Shown one piece after another: positions 1-5,630 of a stretch of 9,401 bases of DNA. Every line of letters starts with the position of its first letter. Position 1 is the first letter of the stretch. Made by a program: the position numbers and the translations under genes. The stretch spans positions 1-9,401 of the forward strand of contig JACQSJ010000004.1 of the NCBI GenBank assembly GCA_016205995.1. The letters are read 5' to 3'. The notes under the pieces were generated by a model. The model was not told where the DNA came from. It saw only the letters and a program-made list of their open reading frames with translations, and did not search any database. Origin of the DNA: Candidatus Uhrbacteria bacterium (GTDB lineage Bacteria; Patescibacteriota; Patescibacteriia; UBA9934; GWF2-40-263).

Positions 1-330
1 CTCTGGTTGAGCGTCCTGCACAAAGCCAACGACACGTTCCCCGTCGATCCAGAGAATGTCGATCGGAATGAGCATGTCCTTCATCCAATAGCGCTGATAT
101 TCCAATTCATCATGAAGAAACAAAAGACCCTCGTCTGCCTCAAGCGACTCGCGGCCCGAAAGTCCCTTCTCACGCTCAAACATGTCGTCGGCGATGTCGA
201 CAACGACAGCTGCACCATTTGAGAGCACAACAACCGATTCACCCTTTGGAGATTCCTCGCTGGCGCTCGGAATGACAAAATAAGTGAGTACAGCGAGAGC
301 GAGTATGATCAGTCCCAAAAATTTACGCAT
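1..330 (-). CDS. DUF192-family protein, exported or membrane-anchored (partial, C-terminus cut by window edge)
   Basis: I translated this by hand: 110 codons without a stop, running off the left edge. Residues 1-20 are a basic start plus a hydrophobic stretch (MRKFLGLIILALAVLTYFVI), a signal peptide or anchor, with a possible signal-peptidase site after PSA (residues 21-23). Residues about 49-105 match the DUF192 (PF02643/COG1430) pattern: a FEREKGLSGRESL segment, a GLLF segment, the hallmark YWMKDMLIPIDILWID block, then ERVVGF. The biochemical role of the family is not established, so I assign none. The ATG at 330-328 overlaps the last 8 nt of the upstream transferase gene, which implies translational coupling; the ribosome-binding site is weak (AAAGA). 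It is the last visible gene of the membrane protein - ClpC-like - transferase operon. Residues 18-27 are encoded by a palindromic repeat half-element (251-278). Confidence 0.85.
   Translation of the reverse strand, partial: MRKFLGLIILALAVLTYFVIPSASEESPKGESVVVLSNGAAVVVDIADDMFEREKGLSGRESLEADEGLLFLHDELEYQRYWMKDMLIPIDILWIDGERVVGFVQDAQPE
251..278. repeat. Palindromic repeat half-element inside the DUF192 gene
   Basis: On the coding strand the segment reads TTGTCATTCCGAGCG followed by CCAGCGAGGAATC, with ATTCC/GGAAT ends that pair. It has the same TGTCATTnCGAG opening as the larger repeat in tgt (4959-5051). From memory this is a short dispersed repeat motif seen in many bacterial genomes. It is read in frame as residues 18-27, at the junction between the signal or anchor segment and the mature domain. 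Confidence 0.55.
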
Positions 331-1360
331 GTCGATCTTTTTGCACAAGCAAAAGGGCAGCAAGCACCATGATGACCCCTAGGATCAGCAAGGCGACGAG
401 CTTCTCTCGGCTTTGGAGGAAGAGCGCACTCACGCCAAACGCGGAGGCAATGACCACGTACAGAAGTACGATGTGCGTCTGCCCCCACCCAAGTTTCAGG
501 AGGCGGTGGTGCAGGTGTTTCTTATCGCCCTGGAAGATCCTCGAGAATCCACCCTCTCGCCATCGTCGACTCACGACCCAGACCACGTCTAACAGAGGAA
601 TACCCAGAACAAGCAGCGCTGTCGCCAGTTTTCCTCCAGAGATGACGGCGAGGATGCCAAGCACATACCCAACAAATGTGCTCCCTCCCTCGCCCAAAAA
701 AATGGACGCAGGATGCATATTCCAAAACAGGAACCCCACCAAGGCGCCGAGCGTCACCGCGGAGAGCAGGGCGACATCGGGTTGGAAGTAGGCGACGGTG
801 AGCGAGAGAAGCATGACCATGAGAGCCCCGACACTGGTGACGGATGTTGCCAGGCCATCGAGGCCGTCAAGAAACTTCGTCGTATACATGACGACCAGAA
901 GCCAGACAAAAACGAGGAGGTCGGATTGCCATCCTTCAAGCAGAATCTGCCCGCCTAATGGGTTGGAGAGTTTGTCCACCTCAATGCCAAATCCGATGGC
1001 TGTGATGGCGGCGAGGACGGGAGCGATGATCGCGAGCCGTGGTGGAAGTTCAAAACGATCATCGATAAATCCTCCGATCATGAGAATCAATCCTCCCAGG
1101 AGAACACCGACGTAATGGGTGAGATCGATTTCTCCAGAAGTGAGAAAATCGCTTGAGGAAAGAATGCCGATAACGCAGGCCGCAATCGAAACAAACAACG
1201 CGATTCCTCCCAAGAGGGCCACGGGCCGAGAATGAATCTTTCTCAGAAGTCCTGGTTCATCAACAATATGAAAATAGATCGCCAATCGACGGACAAACAG
1301 CGTGAGAAAAAATGAGAGAACAAAGGAAAGCGTCCCCCAGAGAATAAGTGCCGTCATCAT
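323..1360 (-). CDS. Undecaprenyl-phosphate sugar-1-phosphate transferase, WecA/TagO/MraY family (glycosyltransferase family 4)
   Basis: A 345-residue polytopic membrane protein of the PNPT superfamily. This family moves a sugar-1-phosphate from a UDP-sugar to a polyprenyl phosphate, the first membrane step of wall polymer or surface glycan synthesis. Family motifs appear in order: the DEPGLLRKIHSRPV cytoplasmic loop (34-47), IDD (99-101), FLDGLDGLA (163-171), FLGEGGS (221-227) and KHLHHRL (281-287), with about ten hydrophobic segments. The sugar specificity cannot be read; it is closer to WecA/TagO than to MraY because it lacks the longer MraY loops. Two oddities: the Asp of the LGDxGS motif is Glu (E224), and the Asn usually preceding the DGLDG motif is Lys (K162). 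The start is the ATG at 1360-1358, overlapping the upstream stop as ATGA, with AAGGAGAG (about 1372-1365) well placed as ribosome-binding site. A second ATG follows directly. Confidence 0.9.
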   Translation of the reverse strand: MMTALILWGTLSFVLSFFLTLFVRRLAIYFHIVDEPGLLRKIHSRPVALLGGIALFVSIAACVIGILSSSDFLTSGEIDLTHYVGVLLGGLILMIGGFIDDRFELPPRLAIIAPVLAAITAIGFGIEVDKLSNPLGGQILLEGWQSDLLVFVWLLVVMYTTKFLDGLDGLATSVTSVGALMVMLLSLTVAYFQPDVALLSAVTLGALVGFLFWNMHPASIFLGEGGSTFVGYVLGILAVISGGKLATALLVLGIPLLDVVWVVSRRWREGGFSRIFQGDKKHLHHRLLKLGWGQTHIVLLYVVIASAFGVSALFLQSREKLVALLILGVIMVLAALLLVQKDRHA

Positions 1361-3966
1361 AGCATCTCTCCTTTTTCAATGCGGATCTTTCCTCCGGCTT
1401 CAAGCACGATCGTGTCACGACGGCGAACCTCGCCTTGCAAGAGCGCGTTCGCGATCGCGCTATCGACTTCTTCTTGAACCAGACGACGCAGGGGGCGCGC
1501 TCCGAACTTCGGATCAAATCCTTTTGTTGCGAGCTCGGCAACCGCGGCTTCTTCTGCACGGAATCCAATGCCCTTTGGCTCGAGCCTAAGGGCGACCGCC
1601 TTCATGAAGAGCTTCGTGATCTCAAGAACATCCGCTTGCGCCAATGGCTTAAAGACGATAATCCCGTCAAACCGGTTAAGGAATTCTGGGCGATAGATGC
1701 CTCGCAGTTCTTCCTCGACCAAGTGGGTCTTGATGACCTCGAGACTCTCCGCACGACCGACCGCGTCCTGGATGTACGGCGTCCCAGCATTACTCGTGCA
1801 GATGATAATCGTATTGGTGAAATCGATCGTGCGGCCGGTAGAGTCGGTGAGACGCCCATCGTCAAAGACCTGGAGGAAAACATTAAGGATGTCTGGGTGC
1901 GCTTTCTCGAGTTCGTCCAGGAGCACGATCGCGAATGGCTGCTTGCGTACGGCCTCGGTGAGGAGTCCGCCTAGTTGCGAACCGGGAGTCCCCAGGAGTC
2001 GATTGATGCTGGAGGCATCCTGATACTCAGACATGTCCAGACGCACCATCATGTCCTCACTCCCGAAATAGGTTGCCGCCACGGTCTTGGCAAGCTCGGT
2101 TTTCCCCACGCCGGTTGGGCCCAGGAACAGGAATGTGGCGATGGGACGGGTTTGTGATCGCAACTCAGTGCGGGCTCGGCGCAGGGCAGAGGCAACCGCC
2201 TTCACGGCCTCCTCTTGGCCAATGACCCGACCATGCATGTTCTCCTCGAGCCCCAACAGTTTCTCTTTTTCATCCTCCGCGACAGACATGGTTGGAATTC
2301 CTGTCTTTGCACTGACGATCTGGGCGACGTCCTCGCCTGTCACAACGGCATCCTGTCCGCGAGATTTGGAGACCTGCAATGCGACCTCGCGTGCGACCTC
2401 GATCGCCTTCTTAGGCAAGTAGGTTTCGTGCATGTACCGGTCGGAGAGCTTCACCGCGCGCTCCACGGCTTGGTACGAAAAAATGACATGATGCTCATAC
2501 TCAATGCCGCCGATCTTGGACTCAAGCATGTGAATCGCGGACTCCTGATCGGGTTCGAGAATATCCACTTTCTGGAATTCACGTCCCAATACCGACCGCT
2601 CCACAATCGACGCGTACACCTGAGGGGTCGTCGTCGCGACCGCAAACGTCCCACTCCGAGAGAGGAAATCGACGAGCGTCGCGGCGAGATCGCTTGCGTC
2701 CGCCCCCTGTCCAACCAGCTGGTCAATATCCGTGAAGGCGAGAATGATGTTGCGCGACCGAGCGGCCTCCGAGAGAACCGTGATAAGACGCTCTTGGGCT
2801 TGCGCGGCATCCGCGCCAGAGACAAGGTGCGGAATCGAGATACGCACAAGGCGACGATCCTGCAAAATCTTCGGCACCTCTTCTTTCACCATGAGCTCTG
2901 CAATCCCGGCAAGCACCGTCGATTTCCCTACTCCCTCTGGACCGACCAGCACCACACTCTGTCGCCCACCCTCGATCACGCGAAAAATCTCCTCGATCTG
3001 TATATCGCGGTCGATCATCAGAGGGAGCTGCCCGCTCACGGCCGCGGTCGTAAGATCCTCACTCACCGCGTCGAGCATGGGGGTTGCCACAGACGTCATG
3101 GCGCGGTTCATCGCCCCGGTCGGCTTGTACAACGCCGCATGACGGAAGGCTTTGTAGCGCTCGCGCATTCTTTCGTGGATCCTGAGCCACACAATCATGT
3201 TGCGAAATTTTCCCTCGTCGATCCCCTTGTCGAGCAAAAGCTCACGCACGTATGCATCGACTTCGTACACAGCCGCAAACACTTCCAGAGAACTGATCTC
3301 GCTTCGTTTTTCCACAAGCGCCCCACGAAAGGCCTCCAAGATCACCCGTTCCCCTTCGGGGGCGAGCACCGGCGGTTTCCCAAGCTCTCGCGTCTCAAGT
3401 CGTCGGGCCATGGGTGCTTGAATGTCTTGGAACGACAGGCCGAGCCGACCAAACACGACCGAAACGTCCTGTGCGTCCATCGTGCCCACGAACAGATGGA
3501 GCGGCTCAACCTGCTTGTGGCCAAATTTTCTGGCTAGCTCAAACGCCCGTTTGATCGCGGCAGTCGCGTCGGCAGAGCAGAGATCGGCAAGATTCACCCG
3601 TTCACCCCCTTCTGAAAACGGTTCGATCTCGGGGACCGATTGGCTCCACATGGGCATCTTCGCCGCAAGTTTGCCGATCTGTGATTGGTGAGCGTATAAA
3701 AACACGCCACTGAACAGGCCAAGGTGCAAAAGAAAGGCGGCCCACGAGGGCTCAAACCAAAATGACCAAGAGAACAAATGGTCGAGCCCTGCGACGTACG
3801 CAAGAACCATCCCCCCGAGCAACGAGACGATGAGGAAAGAAAACACCAACGCGCTCAACAGGTGCGAGGCAGAAAGGCTCGCCGCCCGTGCGTGTACATG
3901 TGCCTCATCCATTTCCGCAGACCAGGCATAGCGCTTCCCCTCAAGTTGGATGTGCAGAGTCGGCAT
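1357..3966 (-). CDS. Membrane-anchored ClpA/ClpC-like AAA+ ATPase with degenerate pore loops
   Basis: The 869-residue product has two hydrophobic segments (about 36-60 and 75-92), a Clp N-domain (about 132-259), AAA ring D1 (Walker A GPEGVGKST, 342-350) and ring D2 (Walker A GPTGVGKTE 616-624; Walker B IVLLDE 680-685; sensor TSN 724-726; arginine finger in RPEFLNRF, R765; sensor-2 GARPLRR 822-828). The middle coiled-coil domain of ClpB/ClpC is absent, as in ClpA. D2 looks ATPase-competent. D1 is degraded: Walker B acids D-E read T-D (IILAFTDIDQL, 407-417) and one of the paired arginines is Glu (VLGREFQ, 459-465). Neither ring has its aromatic pore loop, and the ClpP-docking tripeptide (IGL/VGF type) reads VGR. 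I chose the ATG at 3966-3964, 1 nt after the upstream TAG, with GGAG about 12 nt before it; an in-frame TTG six codons earlier lies inside the upstream gene and has no ribosome-binding site. A role as an envelope-tethered remodelling ATPase is inference. Confidence 0.9.
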   Translation of the reverse strand: MPTLHIQLEGKRYAWSAEMDEAHVHARAASLSASHLLSALVFSFLIVSLLGGMVLAYVAGLDHLFSWSFWFEPSWAAFLLHLGLFSGVFLYAHQSQIGKLAAKMPMWSQSVPEIEPFSEGGERVNLADLCSADATAAIKRAFELARKFGHKQVEPLHLFVGTMDAQDVSVVFGRLGLSFQDIQAPMARRLETRELGKPPVLAPEGERVILEAFRGALVEKRSEISSLEVFAAVYEVDAYVRELLLDKGIDEGKFRNMIVWLRIHERMRERYKAFRHAALYKPTGAMNRAMTSVATPMLDAVSEDLTTAAVSGQLPLMIDRDIQIEEIFRVIEGGRQSVVLVGPEGVGKSTVLAGIAELMVKEEVPKILQDRRLVRISIPHLVSGADAAQAQERLITVLSEAARSRNIILAFTDIDQLVGQGADASDLAATLVDFLSRSGTFAVATTTPQVYASIVERSVLGREFQKVDILEPDQESAIHMLESKIGGIEYEHHVIFSYQAVERAVKLSDRYMHETYLPKKAIEVAREVALQVSKSRGQDAVVTGEDVAQIVSAKTGIPTMSVAEDEKEKLLGLEENMHGRVIGQEEAVKAVASALRRARTELRSQTRPIATFLFLGPTGVGKTELAKTVAATYFGSEDMMVRLDMSEYQDASSINRLLGTPGSQLGGLLTEAVRKQPFAIVLLDELEKAHPDILNVFLQVFDDGRLTDSTGRTIDFTNTIIICTSNAGTPYIQDAVGRAESLEVIKTHLVEEELRGIYRPEFLNRFDGIIVFKPLAQADVLEITKLFMKAVALRLEPKGIGFRAEEAAVAELATKGFDPKFGARPLRRLVQEEVDSAIANALLQGEVRRRDTIVLEAGGKIRIEKGEML

Positions 3967-3967
3967 A

Positions 3968-4345
3968 CTACAGAAGAACTCCAACGACTTGGCTCAAGAT
4001 TCCAAAAATCGCAAACGGCAGAATCGCCAGATACACCGTGGCCAGCCCCACCGCAACCACCGTCCAAGCGACGACCCCCAAGGACCGAAACATCACCACG
4101 ACAAGACGGACAAAAAAACTGATCACTCGTCCTAGGAATGAGGTCTCACCGTACATGGGTACAAACAAGTTCCTCGCCCAGATGTCTACGCCAAGATAGC
4201 GCACGCTCCCGGGAATGGATCGCCACAATCTCCCAAGCGTCTCACGTGCGCCCGTCGTATACCACCACAAAGGCAAACGCACCTTTTCTCGAGCGCCGAG
4301 CAGCACGGTTGTCTTTAAAACAAGAACCGCAGAAGGTTTGGTCAT
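3968..4345 (-). CDS. Small membrane protein of unknown function, first gene of the ClpC-like operon
   Basis: I do not recognise a named family for this 125-residue protein. The N-terminal half (1-70) is basic and aromatic-rich, with LPLWWYTTGARETLG (24-38) and WARNLFVPMYGETSFLGR (56-73). The C-terminal half (about 74-125) is almost continuously hydrophobic, consistent with two transmembrane helices ending at the last residue. My recollection is that similar small proteins with a WYT...G and WxxNLFVPM pattern precede membrane-anchored ClpC-like genes in Patescibacteria; I could not check this here. The stop TAG lies 1 nt before the ATPase start, so the two are almost certainly co-translated, and a partner or adaptor for the anchored ATPase is a reasonable inference. 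The ATG at 4345 has no Shine-Dalgarno sequence and sits 6 nt after an extended -10 element, which suggests a leaderless transcript. Confidence 0.85.
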   Translation of the reverse strand: MTKPSAVLVLKTTVLLGAREKVRLPLWWYTTGARETLGRLWRSIPGSVRYLGVDIWARNLFVPMYGETSFLGRVISFFVRLVVVMFRSLGVVAWTVVAVGLATVYLAILPFAIFGILSQVVGVLL

Positions 4346-4351
4346 GAGATT

Positions 4352-4360
4352 ATTCTAACA
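4352..4360 (-). promoter_or_regulatory. Extended -10 promoter for the membrane protein - ClpC-like operon
   Basis: The minus strand reads TGTTAGAAT, a TGn extension followed by the -10-like hexamer TAGAAT (4357-4352). It lies directly after the tgt terminator. Only six bases separate it from the ATG at 4345, so transcription would begin at or next to the start codon. No -35 is identifiable because that position falls in the terminator stem. This is a motif match only, not shown experimentally. Confidence 0.5.
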
Positions 4361-4361
4361 T

Positions 4362-4384
4362 AAAGCCGCCTCTTAGGCGGCTTT
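4362..4384 (-). terminator. Rho-independent-like terminator of tgt, overlapping its stop codon
   Basis: A perfect 9-bp stem AAAGCCGCC / GGCGGCTTT surrounds a 5-nt loop (4371-4375). The tgt stop TAA (4375-4373) lies in the loop on the mRNA strand, and the last tgt codons (Lys-Ala-Ala) form the 5' arm. The T-run is short (TTT), so termination may be partial. The A/T flanks would let it work weakly in both directions. It separates the dnaJ-tgt run from the next operon. Confidence 0.75.
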
Positions 4385-5566
4385 CGATATCCACTCACGC
4401 AAGAAGCGCATGAGGGTCAGATAGAAATGGAGGTTGTGAATCGTGGCGAGGCGCAGGGCGAGGAGTTCCTGTACGCCGAAGAGGTGGCGCAGGTACGCGC
4501 GAGAACTCGTCGTGCATGTCTCACAGTCGCAATAGGGATCAAGCGGTGACTGATCTGTCGCCAGAGACTCGTTCGTCACACGCAACCGATCGTAGAACAA
4601 CGTGTCGGGTCGTGGTTCTTGATAGATACTCCAGTCAATCGTCGAGGGATCCTGATTCCAGACAAAGAGTGTGCCGTGTCGTGCATTACGCGTTGGGAGT
4701 ACGCAGTCAAACATATCCACTCCCATCTGTACGTACGCAACAATTTCCTCGGGCATGCCCCCGCCCATAAAGTAGCGAGGTTTGTCCTGCGGAAGAATCT
4801 CACATACACGTTTGACGATTCTGTACGCCTCCTCTCGCTTCTCGCCTACCGACAATCCGCCGATCGCATATCCATCAAATCCGATCTCCATAAGTCCCCG
4901 AGCCGAGCGTTCGCGCAAGTCCTCATGCGTTCCGCCTTGGACGATCCCGAACAGTAATGTGTCATTGCGAGGAGCCGCAGGCGACGAAGCAATCCCCTTC
5001 CGCTCATCAGCAGAGATTGCTTCGCTCCCGCTGGTCGCTCGCAATAACACAAACTCCAATTTGCATCGTCGCGCCCAGCGCAGGGAGCGCTCCATCGCCT
5101 CCTTGTACCGTTCACGACTCGAGTCACCGGCGGCCACGTCGTCAAATTGCATCACGATGTCCGACCCGATCGCCGTCTGCATCTGCATGGAAAGTTCTGG
5201 CGTGAGGTTCACGCGCGCGCCGTCGATGTGGGACTGGAATGTTACGCCCTCCTCTGTGGTCTTGTTCATCTTGGACAAAGAGAACACCTGGTACCCACCC
5301 GAATCTGTCAGGATCGGTCCGTTCCAATTCATGAAACGGTGCAAACCACCCAGCTCACACATTGACTCGAGTCCAGGACGCAACAACAGATGATACGTAT
5401 TCGAAAGCAAAATCTGCGCGCCGAGTTTTTTCATGTCGCTAGAGGACATCGTCTTCACCGCCCCCTTGGTCGCAATCGGCATGAAGAAGGGAGTCTCGAT
5501 GACTCCATGTGCTGTCTCTAACTGGCCACGTCTGACTCGAGCTGTTGTTTTTTGGAAAGTGAACAT
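4373..5566 (-). CDS. tgt: tRNA-guanine(34) transglycosylase (queuine/preQ1 tRNA-ribosyltransferase)
   Basis: This 397-residue enzyme exchanges guanine-34 of GUN-anticodon tRNAs for a 7-deazaguanine base (preQ1 or queuine). Catalytic features are intact: the general acid/base Asp in LTDSGGYQVFSL (D88), the nucleophile Asp in FDCVLPTR (D287), substrate loop GIVQGG (207-212), GGLSVGE (236-242), and the zinc site C346, C348, C351 and H377 with the spacing of the Zymomonas enzyme. The residue equivalent to bacterial Cys158 is Val (V144 in FDDV), as in queuine-using eukaryotic enzymes, while the Val233 equivalent is kept (V240). Two insertions lengthen it: residues 172-203, encoded by a palindromic repeat, and about 20 residues around 301-330 before the zinc site. 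The ATG at 5566-5564 gives the expected N-terminus but has no Shine-Dalgarno sequence. The gene lies 59 nt after dnaJ, across another repeat, and no queuosine biosynthesis genes are in view. Confidence 0.95.
   Translation of the reverse strand: MFTFQKTTARVRRGQLETAHGVIETPFFMPIATKGAVKTMSSSDMKKLGAQILLSNTYHLLLRPGLESMCELGGLHRFMNWNGPILTDSGGYQVFSLSKMNKTTEEGVTFQSHIDGARVNLTPELSMQMQTAIGSDIVMQFDDVAAGDSSRERYKEAMERSLRWARRCKLEFVLLRATSGSEAISADERKGIASSPAAPRNDTLLFGIVQGGTHEDLRERSARGLMEIGFDGYAIGGLSVGEKREEAYRIVKRVCEILPQDKPRYFMGGGMPEEIVAYVQMGVDMFDCVLPTRNARHGTLFVWNQDPSTIDWSIYQEPRPDTLFYDRLRVTNESLATDQSPLDPYCDCETCTTSSRAYLRHLFGVQELLALRLATIHNLHFYLTLMRFLREWISKAA
4959..5051. repeat. 93-bp imperfect palindromic repeat inserted in frame in tgt
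   Basis: The left arm begins TGTGTCATTGCGAGGAGCCG and ends GCGACGAAGCAATC. The reverse complement of the right arm begins TGTGTTATTGCGAGCG and ends GCGAAGCAATCTC. The arms therefore mirror each other around a 20-base centre. The element is exactly 31 codons long and open in the tgt frame, giving a low-complexity segment rich in Ser, Ala and Arg (about residues 172-203). It replaces the short variable linker between the WARRC helix and the LFGIVQGG strand, a surface position in known Tgt structures. The ends resemble a dispersed palindromic repeat known from many bacterial genomes (recollection). Confidence 0.8.
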
Positions 5567-5572
5567 AGTTTT

Positions 5573-5630
5573 GGTAGCCCCAGGCTTCAGCCTGGGTGAA
5601 GATGCACCCGGGCTGAAGCCCGGGTCTACC
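5573..5630. repeat. Double-hairpin palindromic repeat between dnaJ and tgt
   Basis: This 58-bp element has GGTAG/CTACC ends. It is built from two smaller palindromes, CCAGGCTTCAGCCTGG and CCCGGGCTGAAGCCCGGG, that are also complementary to each other, so it can fold as two hairpins or one long one. The dnaJ stop codon TAG (5628-5626) is part of the element's end. It fills nearly all of the dnaJ-tgt gap and may act as an mRNA stabiliser or attenuator, but there is no T-run to support a terminator call. Confidence 0.8.

Noticed and set aside
1435..1974. A 179-codon plus-strand open frame antisense to the ClpC-like C-terminus
   Set aside because: It is a shadow of the D2 ring coding sequence, with no domain signal of its own.
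2215..3537. A 440-codon open frame on the plus strand, antisense to the ClpC-like gene
   Set aside because: It mirrors a strongly conserved AAA+ coding region, is rich in His and Arg as antisense frames of this codon use are, and shows no recognisable domain, promoter or ribosome-binding site.
3967..3984. TTG at 3984 as the start of the ClpC-like protein (six extra residues)
   Set aside because: It lies inside the upstream gene and has no ribosome-binding site; the ATG at 3966 sits 1 nt after the upstream stop with GGAG before it, although the 12-nt spacing is longer than ideal.
4959..5051. The tgt repeat as a CRISPR unit or insertion sequence
   Set aside because: It occurs once in the window, has no direct-repeat/spacer pattern and encodes no transposase; a palindromic small repeat fits better.
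4782..5393. A 203-codon plus-strand open frame antisense to tgt
   Set aside because: It spans the palindromic repeat and conserved tgt motifs; its length reflects codon use of tgt on the other strand.
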